A stretch of DNA of 64,000 bases from NCBI RefSeq assembly GCF_022343685.1, contig NZ_CP092123.1, forward strand, positions 2,232,001 through 2,296,000, read 5' to 3'. The position numbers and the translations under genes were made by a program. Positions 1 through 9,123 of the stretch are shown one piece after another. The DNA comes from Marinobacterium sediminicola. GTDB taxonomy: Bacteria > Pseudomonadota > Gammaproteobacteria > Pseudomonadales > Balneatricaceae. Under the pieces are notes generated by a model. The model saw nothing but the letters and a program-made list of their open reading frames with translations, searched no databases and had not been told where the DNA came from. Positions within the stretch are counted from its first letter, which is position 1, and each line of letters begins with the position of its first letter.

Positions 1-440
1 CTGATGACTATATCCTTGAAAAAAGTGACACTTTTGTAATTACCTTTGATGCATCGGACACTACTGTCACTGTTCGCGCACCGGAAATTTCCAGCCAATA
101 CGACCTGAAAGCATTTAATCGAGAAGGGAATTGGCAGCTTCTGGATAACCAGGGAAGAAGTATTTCCTACCATGTCGGAAAACTGGAAAAAGAAGGCTTC
201 CAGCTTGATCGGGACATTGAAAAAGAACTGAAAGTATTCAATCGAACAAATGCCGACGCGGCATTGGGTTCACTTACCGTGGAAACTCACAATTTCCACA
301 ACAACACCCCCTCTCATCAACCTGCTGACAACTCACATCCCGACCAGAAAATGGTTGGAAAGATGCTGCAGTTCTGGTTTGAGCAGGCAAATGAAGAAAC
401 CAGGAATAAATTCAAGAGCTGGATTGAAACCAGCCTTTAA
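1..440 (+). CDS. DUF2057 family protein (YccT/CsgI-like), C-terminal part
   Basis: An open frame runs in from the left edge (first complete codon at base 3) and stops with TAA at 438-440, giving the last 145 residues of a protein whose start lies outside. It contains the DUF2057 pattern: SDTFVITFDA, a YDLKAFNR segment, KEGFQLDRDIEKEL, and a closing MLQFWFEQANEETRNKF helix that closely resembles the end of E. coli YccT/CsgI (a periplasmic modulator of curli assembly). Family proteins are usually about 210-220 residues with a signal peptide, so roughly a third is missing here. It lies 39 bases upstream of a porin gene on the same strand. The function in this organism is unknown. The family call rests on remembered motif similarity, not a search. 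Confidence 0.75.
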   Translation, partial: DDYILEKSDTFVITFDASDTTVTVRAPEISSQYDLKAFNREGNWQLLDNQGRSISYHVGKLEKEGFQLDRDIEKELKVFNRTNADAALGSLTVETHNFHNNTPSHQPADNSHPDQKMVGKMLQFWFEQANEETRNKFKSWIETSL

Positions 441-479
441 ATCTCACTTTATTTTTTGTTAATACTTGGAGTCTCGCAC

Positions 480-1418
480 ATGAAAAAGCTTCTTCTGGCT
501 GTTGCAGTATCCGTTGCCGCCGGCTCTGCTAGCGCCGCGACCATCTATGAGGGCAACGGCCTCACCTACAAGATCAACGGTGATCTGCAGATTCAGCTTC
601 GTCAAAAAATCGGCGATGACAAGGAAGCTGACGTTGAGTTCGATGATCTTGAGATCAAAAACTACGTCAGCTACGACTTGGGCGACGACATGAAAGCCTT
701 CGGTCGTGTGGATTTCGGCTTTAAGGACGCAGCCAACAACTCCGTTGATGTAGAAGGCGAGGAAGATGTTGCGTTGGAAGAAGCCTATGTCGGCTTGGCT
801 TTCGGTAACACCTCGGTTTCTTTCGGTAAGATGAATCTTGCTTCTGACGAATTCGGTATTGAAGAAGCCATTGAGCTGGGGCAGAAGGAAGACCGTTTCG
901 ACGCCTCTGAAACCGCTGGTGACGACACTATCCGTTTGGATATCGAGTTGGAAAACGCCTATATCGCCGCTTCTTACGAAATGGAAGCTGAAGGCGCGGG
1001 CAGTGAAAACGGCGAATACTTCGACCTGTTCGCGTCTACCGAGTTCGCTAACCTGACTCTGGCAGCTGCATACCAGAACGCTACTCCCATCATCGGTGCT
1101 GATGACTATGATGTTTGGGGTGTTAGCGCTTCTTACGACGCAGGCTTTGCCACTTTCGCAGCTGATTACAGTGACCGCGAAGACCACTCTGACCAGTACA
1201 ACATTGCTGCAGTATTCAAAGCTGCCAAGACCACAAAAATTGGTATTGGTATGACAAACGTTGAATCTGAAGTCGGTGCTGACGTTACCGAGTGGTACGC
1301 GAACGTGACTTACAAGTTCCCGAATCAGAAGAATGTCAGTCTGTTTGCTGAAATTGCAGACAATGACGCTGCCAACACCGACATGGGCTACCTGGCCGGT
1401 ATGCGCGTGAAGTTCTAA
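480..1418 (+). CDS. Outer-membrane porin, general Gram-negative type
   Basis: 312 residues. The ATG at 480 is chosen over an in-frame upstream start at 456 because GGAG lies 9 bases before it and the protein then begins with a clean signal peptide (MKKLLLAVAVSVAAGSASA, cleavage after residue 19). The mature part is acidic, alternates polar and hydrophobic residues as in beta strands (for example TYKINGDLQIQLRQK and AFGRVDFGFKDAAN) and ends in phenylalanine (GMRVKF), the usual outer-membrane assembly signal. Similar proteins form trimeric 16-stranded diffusion channels; solute preference cannot be read. A strong terminator follows directly, so it is probably one transcription unit, alone or with the DUF2057 gene. 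Confidence 0.88.
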   Translation: MKKLLLAVAVSVAAGSASAATIYEGNGLTYKINGDLQIQLRQKIGDDKEADVEFDDLEIKNYVSYDLGDDMKAFGRVDFGFKDAANNSVDVEGEEDVALEEAYVGLAFGNTSVSFGKMNLASDEFGIEEAIELGQKEDRFDASETAGDDTIRLDIELENAYIAASYEMEAEGAGSENGEYFDLFASTEFANLTLAAAYQNATPIIGADDYDVWGVSASYDAGFATFAADYSDREDHSDQYNIAAVFKAAKTTKIGIGMTNVESEVGADVTEWYANVTYKFPNQKNVSLFAEIADNDAANTDMGYLAGMRVKF

Positions 1419-1474
1419 GGACTGGAACGGCGCAGCGGGCCTACCCCTTCGGGTCTGCTGCGTTCAAGTTTCGA

Positions 1475-1503
1475 CCGGCCCCTTCTGGGGCCGGTTTTTT
1501 TTT
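1475..1503 (+). terminator. Rho-independent terminator after the porin gene
   Basis: Perfect 8-bp GC stem (CCGGCCCC / GGGGCCGG) with a TTCT loop at 1475-1494, followed by nine T. It sits between the porin gene and the convergent LysR gene and ends the porin transcript. Confidence 0.93.
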
Positions 1504-2425
1504 ACCCGCTTGTTCTTGCATCACCGCCCTGCAAAACGTCCAATTCACCAATATAGCCCTGCATGAACGTTCTCAAACAACGTGCTCGGGCATTGAGTAA
1601 TTTGCCGTCAGGCCAGACCGCAAAAATGTCGCGGCGAGGGCCTGACCACTGAGGCAGTATGATCTGCAGCTTTCCCGATGCCAGCGGTTGCCGGGTTTCG
1701 TTGTCGGGCAGCAGGGCGATCCCCAGACCGTCACAGGCGAACTGACACACCAGTGCCAGGTCATCAGCCCAGGCAGCCGGTGTGAGATGAACATCGGTGA
1801 AACGACCGTTGTCACGCTCCTGCAGACGCCAGGGAGAGAATTGCTTGAATACCAGTGTCTGGTGCTGCTGCAGCTGCTCAAGCCTTTCAGGCATGCCCTC
1901 ACGAAGCAGATACTCAGGTGACGCCACCAGACGGGTTTTGACCCAGCCAAGCTTTTTCTGAAACAGCCCGGAGTCCGCCTGGGGGCCGATGCGCAAGGCG
2001 ATGTCGATCCGCTTATCCAGCATATCCTCGGTGCGGTTACTGAGCATCAACTCCAGTCGGATGCCGGGATGCTGGCGCATAAACTCGGTCCACATGGGTC
2101 TGAGCAGACCGGTGGCCAGATTGGTCGGGGCCGATACCCGCAACAGCCCGCTCATCTCCTCGTTATCCCTGCTCAATCGGGCACGGGTCAGTTCCAGCTC
2201 GTCCATGAGTCCTGCATAACGCTGATAGCAGATTTCTCCCTCACTGGTCAGGCTGAAGTGACGTGCCGAGCGTCGGACCAGTTGATATCCCAGCGCACTT
2301 TCCAGTCGCTTCAGCCGTCGCGTCACGGTGGCTGCTGGTAACTGCATATATTCAGCCGCAGCGGCCAGGCTTCGCCGCCTGGCCACCTGCACGAACAGGG
2401 CAAGGTCATCAAATGATGGTTTCAT
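1502..2425 (-). CDS. LysR-family transcriptional regulator
   Basis: 307 residues, the normal LysR length. The N-terminal winged helix-turn-helix spans about residues 4-62 (FDDLALFVQVARRRSLAAAAEYM... LTSEG), followed by a linker helix and a two-lobed effector-binding domain from about residue 90. It resembles the CrgA/DsdC-like branch, although the effector is unknown. It is divergent from the DUF2798 and GST genes with a 92-bp gap, and LysR regulators often control the divergently transcribed neighbour, so those two genes are the first candidates for its targets (inference). Its stop overlaps the end of the T run of the porin terminator. Confidence 0.9.
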   Translation of the reverse strand: MKPSFDDLALFVQVARRRSLAAAAEYMQLPAATVTRRLKRLESALGYQLVRRSARHFSLTSEGEICYQRYAGLMDELELTRARLSRDNEEMSGLLRVSAPTNLATGLLRPMWTEFMRQHPGIRLELMLSNRTEDMLDKRIDIALRIGPQADSGLFQKKLGWVKTRLVASPEYLLREGMPERLEQLQQHQTLVFKQFSPWRLQERDNGRFTDVHLTPAAWADDLALVCQFACDGLGIALLPDNETRQPLASGKLQIILPQWSGPRRDIFAVWPDGKLLNARARCLRTFMQGYIGELDVLQGGDARTSG

Positions 2426-2517
2426 AAATGCAATTCAAGAATACATAAACGTCAATTTCGAATATTTCAGCAAGTATATACACTCACCGCTTTCCAAACG
2501 CACAGGATTCCAAAAAG

Positions 2518-2733
2518 ATGAAACTGAGACTCTGGTTTACCTTTCTGATGTCACTTGTGCTGACGTTTTTCATGACCGGTTACGTCACCTGGCTGAATCT
2601 GGGCTTCAGTGAACTCTATCTGGAGAAGTGGTTCCGTGCCTTTTGTATGGCCTGGCCCGCAGCGGGTGTGATTTCGTTCATCTTCGGGCCAGTGGTTCAA
2701 CGCCTTTCTACAAGGCTGGCCGGGCAGGCCTGA
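2518..2733 (+). CDS. DUF2798 small inner-membrane protein
   Basis: 71 residues with two hydrophobic segments (about 5-27 and 40-62) separated by a short LGFSELYLEKW loop and ending with a basic tail. This matches the architecture and the MSLVLTFFMTGYVT... AFCMAWPAAGVISFIFGPVV pattern of DUF2798 proteins. Function unknown. It sits between the divergent LysR regulator and the GST-like gene (49-base gap) and may be co-transcribed with the latter. DUF2798 genes commonly accompany LysR regulators. Confidence 0.8.
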   Translation: MKLRLWFTFLMSLVLTFFMTGYVTWLNLGFSELYLEKWFRAFCMAWPAAGVISFIFGPVVQRLSTRLAGQA

Positions 2734-2782
2734 GCATGCTTAACTGTGCCCAGGCATTCAATAACAGTAATAAGAGGCCTTT

Positions 2783-3391
2783 ATGAAACTCCACGAGAAA
2801 GCAACCACTCCCAGTGCCCAACGCGTACATATTTTCATGCGCGAGCTGGGTATCGATATTGACCGCGTTGATGTGGATATTCGGGCAGCAGAAAACCGCT
2901 CGGAAGCTTTTATGGAAAAGGCTCCCAATGGACTGATTCCGGTCCTGGAGCTGGATGATGGTACCTGGATCTGCGAAAGCGTTGCCATCTGTCGTTATCT
3001 TGACGCCATCACCCCCAATGAACTGGCCTTGTTCGGCAATACTCCGCTGGAACAAGCGCAAGTGGAGATGTGGCAACGCATTCTGGAGTTCCAGGGTGTC
3101 GTCCCGGCATTTCAGGCATTTCGCAACATTTCAGGCTTTTTCAGTGATCGCGAAACCTGCATCAAGGAATGGGGGGAAGAGTCTCGCAAGCGCCTGATCG
3201 CCTTCCTGCCGACTCTGGATCGACAGCTGAGCCAACATCCATGGATTGCCGGCGAACGCTACTCCATTGCCGACATCACGGCCTGGATACTCTGTGGTTT
3301 CCTGAGCAGACTCGACATTGAACTGGATGATACCCTGTCAAACCTCAAACGCTGGCATCAACAGATGTCCCAGCGCCCCTCCGTTCAGTAA
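2783..3391 (+). CDS. Glutathione S-transferase-like protein
   Basis: 202 residues. The N-terminal thioredoxin-like domain (about 1-78) carries TPSAQRVHIFMRELGI at the position of the catalytic Ser/Tyr and the glutathione-binding segments NGLIPVLELDDG and ICESVAICRYLD (cis-Pro and Glu-Ser). The C-terminal all-alpha domain has YSIADITAWILCGF, the usual N-capping Asp motif. An AAGAGG ribosome-binding site precedes the ATG. The substrate is unknown. It is probably part of the LysR-controlled divergent unit with the DUF2798 gene. Confidence 0.88.
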   Translation: MKLHEKATTPSAQRVHIFMRELGIDIDRVDVDIRAAENRSEAFMEKAPNGLIPVLELDDGTWICESVAICRYLDAITPNELALFGNTPLEQAQVEMWQRILEFQGVVPAFQAFRNISGFFSDRETCIKEWGEESRKRLIAFLPTLDRQLSQHPWIAGERYSIADITAWILCGFLSRLDIELDDTLSNLKRWHQQMSQRPSVQ

Positions 3392-3403
3392 AGGGCAACA
3401 AAA

Positions 3404-3436
3404 GCCCCCGCACGGCTGAGTCAGCTGTGCGGGGCC
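3404..3436 (-). terminator. Terminator at the end of the phosphonate island
   Basis: A long stem (CCCCGCAC at 3406-3413 / GTGCGGGG at 3427-3434, with further pairing of GGCTGA and TCAGC inside). On the minus strand it is followed by TTTTGTT, so it terminates the minus-strand EamA/phn transcript. It may also act in the opposite direction for the GST gene, but there is no T run on that side. Confidence 0.75.
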
Positions 3437-3439
3437 TGT

Positions 3440-4297
3440 TCAGGCCAATTGCAGGCCCAGAATTCCCGTTAGAATCACCACAGCACCGAACAATCGACGT
3501 TGCCATGCGGTACGCTCATGGAAGCAAACGATCGAGATCAGTGCAGCGATCACAATGCCGGCATTGGAACAGGCGACGACCACCGCAGAAGGCAAGGTGC
3601 GCATCGCATAGACCACCAAAGCGTAGGCCAGGCCGATACAGAGCCCCCCCGTCAGCATAGGCAGCAGGCCGATGCGCTGCGCTGGCCACCAGCGGCCCTG
3701 CTCCCGTTTCAGCAACAGCGTAAATGCACACCAGGACGCCAGATAGCCCACTGATACAAAACCGACGACAGCCCCCATATCGGGCAACTGGGCAACCGCC
3801 ACCTTGTCGCTCATGGAATAGACACTGGTGGCAAACATGGCCAGAAATGCCCAGGGCAAGGCGCTCCTGTCACGACTGCCTCCGGTGCTGGACGCCATAA
3901 GCAGCAAGCCCGCAACACTGACACCAATGCCCAACCAGGCCCCTGCCGGCAGTCTTTCATCCAGCAGCAACAGGCTCCACAGGGCGATCAGCAGGGGTGA
4001 GCTCCTCACCAGCGGGTAGACCAGCGCAGCCGATGCATGGTGGTAGGCCTGACGCAGCCCCAGAAAGTACACCGTGTTGGCAATGGCGGAAATACAGAGC
4101 ATCAGTGCCAGTTCCGTGGTCCAGTTGACCCGAGTCAGCAATGACCAGAAGCCCCAGGGAGCAAGCAGCACGAGATGTGCGAGCAACACCCACCACAGCG
4201 GTAGCGCCGCGGCGGGCTGATGGCGGGCAATCAGATTCCAGGTAACATGCATGGCCACCGAGATCAGGATGGCCAGCTGGGCATCAAGCGACATCAT
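3440..4297 (-). CDS. EamA/DMT-family transporter, last gene of the C-P lyase operon
   Basis: 285 residues, about ten hydrophobic segments, with two EamA halves. The first half has a conserved ISVAMHVTWNLIAR start. The second starts about residue 145. It overlaps the end of phnP by 14 bases, which argues for co-transcription with the C-P lyase genes. DMT transporters move small metabolites across the inner membrane, usually outward. A second family member ends the AEP half of the island (15553-16443), so a link with phosphonate or breakdown-product movement is suggested by context only. Confidence 0.85.
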   Translation of the reverse strand: MMSLDAQLAILISVAMHVTWNLIARHQPAAALPLWWVLLAHLVLLAPWGFWSLLTRVNWTTELALMLCISAIANTVYFLGLRQAYHHASAALVYPLVRSSPLLIALWSLLLLDERLPAGAWLGIGVSVAGLLLMASSTGGSRDRSALPWAFLAMFATSVYSMSDKVAVAQLPDMGAVVGFVSVGYLASWCAFTLLLKREQGRWWPAQRIGLLPMLTGGLCIGLAYALVVYAMRTLPSAVVVACSNAGIVIAALISIVCFHERTAWQRRLFGAVVILTGILGLQLA

Positions 4298-5054
4298 CGG
4301 GGCTCAGTACCAGGTTGTCTGAAGCCACGTATACACCGTCTGGCAACTCCCCGCCCTGCTGCAGCCACAGGTCCAACCGGTGGCTGATATGGGTCAGCCA
4401 GAGTCGTTTCGCCCCGCTCTGCCGCCAGACCGCCAGTGCCAGCGTCAGGTCGTTGTGATTTCGCGGCGCAGGCACTCGTGGCGGCTCACTGCAATCCAGC
4501 ACCAGCTCATCCACCGGTTCATCTTGCAGCCGTTTCATCGTCTGCTCAGGCACACCACGGGTATCGGTCAGATAAGCCAGACGCCAATCGCCATGACGAA
4601 TCAGAAACCCTTGGGTGACCCGGGAATGAATCAGCGGCAGCGTCATCAGACTGAAGCCGGGTAATTCAATCGTTTCAAAGTCAGCACTGGGAGGCCGAAA
4701 CTCGAATACGCCCGGGTGCTTGTACAGGTCATCCGCCCCTTCGGGGTCGTCAGGCCGGAAGACCGGAATGCGCTGTTCACATTCGGACCAGCGCAGGGGG
4801 AAGAGTCCCTGAACATGGTCCATGTGAAAATGGGTGAGCAAGACCCGACGAACCTCCTCGAAACGGAACAGCTGTCCAAGCTCCGCCACACCGGCATCGA
4901 TCAGGGTGATGCCCTCATCCGTGCGGATCAGCGCCGAACAGCTTCGGCGCTGGCGATTGCTGTCCAAGCGCGCCGCTTCACAGGCCGGGCAATCGCACCC
5001 CCACAGAGGAACACCGCCCGCATTGCCTGTACCCATGAATTGAAATTCAAACAT
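4284..5054 (-). CDS. phnP: Phosphoribosyl cyclic phosphodiesterase PhnP
   Basis: 256 residues, a metallo-beta-lactamase-fold enzyme that opens 5-phosphoribosyl 1,2-cyclic phosphate, the last step of the C-P lyase pathway. Visible are the HxHxDH metal motif (THFHMDHVQG), the extra structural zinc site CDCPAC near the N-terminus, and C-terminal LTHISHR. The frame is open far upstream, but the start at 5054 (MFEFQFMGTGNAGG) fits the family and overlaps phnN by only 8 bases. The distal EamA gene overlaps its end. Confidence 0.93.
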   Translation of the reverse strand: MFEFQFMGTGNAGGVPLWGCDCPACEAARLDSNRQRRSCSALIRTDEGITLIDAGVAELGQLFRFEEVRRVLLTHFHMDHVQGLFPLRWSECEQRIPVFRPDDPEGADDLYKHPGVFEFRPPSADFETIELPGFSLMTLPLIHSRVTQGFLIRHGDWRLAYLTDTRGVPEQTMKRLQDEPVDELVLDCSEPPRVPAPRNHNDLTLALAVWRQSGAKRLWLTHISHRLDLWLQQGGELPDGVYVASDNLVLSPDDVA

Positions 5055-5616
5055 GAGTCGTGGCCCCGCTGTACTGGTAAAGCAGTTCGGCAAAGCTCTC
5101 GATCGCCTGTTCAATATCGCCACTGTTATCGAGCACTTGGGCCTGCCCCTCAAGTGCACTTTCGAACCGTCGATTGCGCTCAAGACGCTGCTCAATTTGC
5201 GCCAGGTCTTCCCGCCCGCGCAACAGCAGGCGCTGACGCAATTGCTCCGAGTCAACGCTCACCAGCACGGGAACCAGTGCCTCACCAAACAGGGCCTGAG
5301 CCTCCTGCAGGTGCCCGCGGGAGCCGTTTACCAGCACCGAGAAACCGGAGTCCAGCCAGTTTTCAACCTCGCGCCCGATACCGTAGCGACAGTCATTGGC
5401 TTCCCAGTGCAGGGCAAAAAGGCCACACTTCAGACGCTGATCAAACTCCTCCTCGGTAAGCTCGAAGTGATTTTCCCCCCCGGAACGCCAGCAGCGGGTG
5501 ATATAGCGGTGAGCAAACAGAATCGGACTTTGCCCACCAAACCGCGCGCGCAAACCGTTGATCAGCGAATCCTTGCCGCTGCCGGACGGTCCCATCAAAT
5601 AGAACACCCGTGCCAT
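5047..5616 (-). CDS. phnN: Ribose 1,5-bisphosphokinase PhnN
   Basis: 189 residues. It phosphorylates ribose 1,5-bisphosphate to PRPP, feeding the C-P lyase product back into metabolism. The guanylate-kinase-like P-loop GPSGSGKD lies at residues 9-16. The start at 5616 (MARVFYLMG) is preceded by GAGGTG and lies 7 bases after the phnM stop. An upstream extension of the frame would run deep into phnM and is rejected. The end overlaps phnP by 8 bases. Confidence 0.92.
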   Translation of the reverse strand: MARVFYLMGPSGSGKDSLINGLRARFGGQSPILFAHRYITRCWRSGGENHFELTEEEFDQRLKCGLFALHWEANDCRYGIGREVENWLDSGFSVLVNGSRGHLQEAQALFGEALVPVLVSVDSEQLRQRLLLRGREDLAQIEQRLERNRRFESALEGQAQVLDNSGDIEQAIESFAELLYQYSGATTHV

Positions 5617-5623
5617 TTTCACC

Positions 5624-6760
5624 TCAGAATACCCGCTTGCCATCTTTCCAGACATGATGAATGTGGGCGTGATCGTCCAGTCTGTCGCACCACACCAGAT
5701 CCGCCTTCTTGCCAACTGCAATCGCACCTCGGTCATCCAGACCGGCAGCCTGTGCCGGCCGCTGACTGACCAGCTTCACGGCAGCCGGCAGACCATAGGC
5801 ATTGCGCTCATCAGCAGCCAGTTTGAAGACCGCATCCATGAGGCTGGCGGGATAGTAGTCACTGGACAGCACATCCAGCAGCCCTTCCGCCGCCAGTTCA
5901 TGAGCCGCGATGTTGCCCGAATGCGAACCGCCACGCACCACATTCGGAGCACCCATCAGCACCGCCATTCCACGCCGGTGGGCTTCAGCCGCCGCCTCTC
6001 GCGTGGTTGGAAACTCGGCGATTTCCATACCGTGCGCCAGAGACTCCTCGACGTGTTCAAGTGTGGCATCGTCATGACTGGCCAGGGGGATGCCCTTATC
6101 CAGACAAATATCGGCAATGGCTCGCCGATAACCGCGGCTGTACAACCGGCTGGCTTCGACCTGGCGCTCGATAAACGTTTCGAGCTCGGCGTCGGAAAGC
6201 TTGTACTTGCCCTTGTAGTACTGTCGGTACTTGTCGATGTTGGCGAACTGACGTTGCCCCGGCGAATGATCCATGATGGAGACCAGTTGCGGCGGGTGCG
6301 CCTCCATCAGCTGGCGGAAGTTGTGCAGCGTATCCTTGTGGCTGACCTCGCAGCGCAGATGCAGCAGATGGTCGGCTCGGGTCAGGCCTCGGGCACGGCT
6401 CTCATTGAGGGCATCAGCCATCCGGCTCAGGTTGTTGAGCCGTTCGCTGCCTTCGACCACATCGCCCACTGAGATGGCATCGAATACTGTGGTGATACCG
6501 GCGCTGATCATCTGGGCATCATGCACCTTGAACGCCTGCATGCCCGGCCATGCGACGCCGGGACGCGGCGTAAAGTGCTTCTCCATGTTGTCGGTATGCA
6601 GCTCGACCAGGCCCGGCATCAGGAAGCCCCCCGCACAGTCCACCGCACCGGGCAGCGTGATCACACCGGTGTCGACAGCCTCGATTCGCCCGTCCTTGAC
6701 CTCCAGAGAGCCGTGAATCACCTCAGTTTCCAGTACGATATGCGCATTGGTCAAAATCAT
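5624..6760 (-). CDS. phnM: Ribose 1-methylphosphonate 5-triphosphate diphosphohydrolase PhnM
   Basis: 378 residues, amidohydrolase superfamily. It removes pyrophosphate from the 5-triphosphate intermediate before C-P bond cleavage. The characteristic [14 protein letters not shown] motif supplies metal ligands near residue 55. Further metal or active-site residues are seen in the [10 protein letters not shown] and ASHDDAT segments. The start overlaps the phnL stop by 4 bases (ATGA), typical of translational coupling. Confidence 0.95.
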   Translation of the reverse strand: MILTNAHIVLETEVIHGSLEVKDGRIEAVDTGVITLPGAVDCAGGFLMPGLVELHTDNMEKHFTPRPGVAWPGMQAFKVHDAQMISAGITTVFDAISVGDVVEGSERLNNLSRMADALNESRARGLTRADHLLHLRCEVSHKDTLHNFRQLMEAHPPQLVSIMDHSPGQRQFANIDKYRQYYKGKYKLSDAELETFIERQVEASRLYSRGYRRAIADICLDKGIPLASHDDATLEHVEESLAHGMEIAEFPTTREAAAEAHRRGMAVLMGAPNVVRGGSHSGNIAAHELAAEGLLDVLSSDYYPASLMDAVFKLAADERNAYGLPAAVKLVSQRPAQAAGLDDRGAIAVGKKADLVWCDRLDDHAHIHHVWKDGKRVF

Positions 6761-7473
6761 GATGCTTCCCTCTCCACTTCAACAGCCTGTTCGGGTTTGA
6801 TCTTGAACACCTGATCCGCCACGGCATCACGGACCTCGGCGTCATGGAAAATACCGACAATGGCGGTACCGCGATCACGCGCCTGCCGAATCAGCTCGAC
6901 GACCGTAGCAGCATTGCGCTGATCCAGGGACGCGGTCGGTTCATCCAGCAGCAACACGGGGTAATCGACGATGAAGCCGCGTGCGATGTTGACCCGCTGC
7001 TGCTCACCGCCGGAGAAAGTACCCGGCGCCAGTGACCAGAGGCGTTCGGGAATGTGCAGCCGATTCAGCAGTTCTCCCGCCCTGCGGTAGGCTTCAGCCT
7101 GCTCAACGCCCCGTTCCAGCAACGGCTGAGATACCACATCCAGCGTGGAAACGCGCGGAATCACACGCAGAAACTGGCTCACGTAGCCGATGGTTTCGCG
7201 GCGTATTTCCAGCAACGTCTGGCTCGGCGCACCGGTCAGGTTGACCATTTCACCACGATGTCGAACCCGAATGGTGCCGCTGGTGGGCAGGTAATTGGCA
7301 TAGAGCGAACGCAGCAAGGTACTCTTGCCCGAGCCGCTTTCGCCAAACAGGACCGTGCACTCGTGTTGACGTGCGCTGAAGTCGATGCCGCTGAATACGG
7401 GCAACTGAATGCCGCCCTGATTGTGCAGGGTAAAGACCTTGGTCAGTCCCTGTACTTCGATCATGGTTTGCAT
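6757..7473 (-). CDS. phnL: C-P lyase accessory ABC-type ATPase PhnL
   Basis: 238 residues. ABC ATPase with Walker [10 protein letters not shown], signature [14 protein letters not shown] and Walker [13 protein letters not shown]. PhnL belongs with the PhnGHIJ core complex rather than with a membrane transporter, and is needed for phosphonate use. The start could be the ATG at 7473 or at 7464 (MIEVQG). Sixteen bases separate it from phnK, and its stop overlaps phnM. Confidence 0.93.
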   Translation of the reverse strand: MQTMIEVQGLTKVFTLHNQGGIQLPVFSGIDFSARQHECTVLFGESGSGKSTLLRSLYANYLPTSGTIRVRHRGEMVNLTGAPSQTLLEIRRETIGYVSQFLRVIPRVSTLDVVSQPLLERGVEQAEAYRRAGELLNRLHIPERLWSLAPGTFSGGEQQRVNIARGFIVDYPVLLLDEPTASLDQRNAATVVELIRQARDRGTAIVGIFHDAEVRDAVADQVFKIKPEQAVEVEREAS

Positions 7474-7489
7474 GTTGAGAATCCTGAAA

Positions 7490-8266
7490 TCACGGTGTCA
7501 GCACGGAAGAAACGAGCAGCTGGGTATAGGCATGCTGGGGGTCGTCGAGCACCTGGTCGGTCAGCCCGGTTTCCACGACCTGCCCACGACGCATCACGAT
7601 CAGGCGCTGGGCCAGAAGACGCGCGACAGCCAGGTCATGGGTAACAATCACGACCGCCAGCCCCAGCTCGGTGACCAGCCTGCGCAACAGGTCCAGCAGG
7701 CGTGCCTGCACCGAGACATCAAGCCCGCCCGCCGGCTCGTCCATGAAGACAAGCCGTGGATGGGTCACCAGATTGCGTGCAATCTGCAGGCGCTGCTGCA
7801 TGCCACCGGAGTAAGTCGTCGGCTTGTCGTCGATGCGATCAATGTCCAGCTCCACATCAGCCATCCAGCGCTCGGCGGTGGCACGCAGGTCTCCGTAATG
7901 ACGCTCACCGGTCGCCATCAGACGCTCGCCGATATTGGCACCGCCCGAAACCCCCATGCGCAGACCATCACGGGCATGCTGATGCACGATGCCCCATTCG
8001 GTTCGCTGTAACAGACGCTGCCGGGACTCGCTCAGACCGTAGAGATCAAGCTGCTCACCTTCGGCGTTCACGTAGTGGATCGAACCCTGATCAGGCGCCA
8101 GCCTGGCCGAGAGGCAGCTCAGCAGGGTTGATTTGCCGGAACCGGATTCACCCACGATGCCCAGCACTTCACCGGGATAGAGGTCAAAACTCACATTGGC
8201 GCAGCCCTTCCCGGCGGCATAGAGTTTGGTCACGTCCCTGACCTGCAGTAACGGTTTGGCAGTCAT
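7490..8266 (-). CDS. phnK: C-P lyase complex ATPase PhnK
   Basis: 258 residues. ABC ATPase with GESGSGKST, signature [16 protein letters not shown] and Walker [13 protein letters not shown]. PhnK binds the PhnGHIJ complex on PhnJ and is thought to power conformational change during C-P bond cleavage. The start overlaps the phnJ stop by 4 bases. The absence of any permease gene beside phnK-phnL agrees with a non-transport role. Confidence 0.94.
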   Translation of the reverse strand: MTAKPLLQVRDVTKLYAAGKGCANVSFDLYPGEVLGIVGESGSGKSTLLSCLSARLAPDQGSIHYVNAEGEQLDLYGLSESRQRLLQRTEWGIVHQHARDGLRMGVSGGANIGERLMATGERHYGDLRATAERWMADVELDIDRIDDKPTTYSGGMQQRLQIARNLVTHPRLVFMDEPAGGLDVSVQARLLDLLRRLVTELGLAVVIVTHDLAVARLLAQRLIVMRRGQVVETGLTDQVLDDPQHAYTQLLVSSVLTP

Positions 8267-9123
8267 GCGATTTCCCCCTGTTCAGCCATGCGTGTCCGGC
8301 AATAATCGGTATCGGAACAGATAAATTCGTGTCCGCCCTTGTCATCCATGATCACTTCATCCAGGAAGCTGTCACGTGAACCACAGATTGCACAGCTTGC
8401 CTCCCAGCGTTGCACTTCAAACGGGTGATCCTCGAAATCCAGGCTACGCACGTCGGTATAGGGTGGAATCGCATAGATGCGCTTCTCGCGCCCGGCACCG
8501 AACAGCTGCAATGCCGGAGACTGATGCATTTTGGGGTTATCGAATTTTGGAATCGGCGACGGGTCCATCACATAGCGGCCGTTGACCCGAACCGGGTAGG
8601 CATAGGAGGTCGCGATATGACCGAACTGGGCGATATCTTCATAGAGTTTGATATGCATGACGCCATAGTCTTCCAGCTCATGCATCTTGCGGGTTTCAAC
8701 CTCACTGGGCTCGATGAAGCGCAGCGGCTCGGGAATCGGTACCTGATAGACCAGAATCTGGTCTTCCTTCAGCGCTTTCTCGGGTATGCGGTGACGGGTC
8801 TGGATCAGGCTGGCCTCCTCGGTGCGTTCCGTGGTGGCTACTCCGGTCAAGTCGCGGAAAAAGGCCCGGATACTGACCGCATTGGTGGTATCGTCAGCGC
8901 CCTGATCGATCACCTTCAAGCAGTCGTCGGCGCCGATGATGGCCGCCGTTACCTGCATGCCACCCGTCCCCCAGCCATAGGGCATCGGCATCTCGCGACC
9001 GCCAAAGGGAACCTGATAGCCGGGAATGGCCACCGCTTTCAGCAGGGCTCTGCGGATCATCCGTTTGGTCTGTTCATCGAGATAGGCGAAGTTGTAGCCC
9101 GCGCGAATGTTGTCAGCGCTCAT
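8263..9123 (-). CDS. phnJ: Carbon-phosphorus lyase, radical SAM enzyme PhnJ
   Basis: 286 residues. It cleaves the C-P bond of ribose 1-methylphosphonate 5-phosphate by radical chemistry. The four-cysteine cluster signature CX2CX21CX5C is present near the C-terminus (CAICG ... FICSDTDYC), the non-canonical Fe-S site described for PhnJ. The N-terminal NFAYLDEQTKRMIRRALLKAVAIPG is also typical. The start overlaps phnI (ATGA). All key cysteines are intact, so the pathway looks functional. Confidence 0.97.
   Translation of the reverse strand: MSADNIRAGYNFAYLDEQTKRMIRRALLKAVAIPGYQVPFGGREMPMPYGWGTGGMQVTAAIIGADDCLKVIDQGADDTTNAVSIRAFFRDLTGVATTERTEEASLIQTRHRIPEKALKEDQILVYQVPIPEPLRFIEPSEVETRKMHELEDYGVMHIKLYEDIAQFGHIATSYAYPVRVNGRYVMDPSPIPKFDNPKMHQSPALQLFGAGREKRIYAIPPYTDVRSLDFEDHPFEVQRWEASCAICGSRDSFLDEVIMDDKGGHEFICSDTDYCRTRMAEQGEIA

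Noticed and set aside
459-1187. A 242-codon minus-strand frame
   Set aside because: Antisense to the porin gene, which has a signal peptide and ribosome-binding site.
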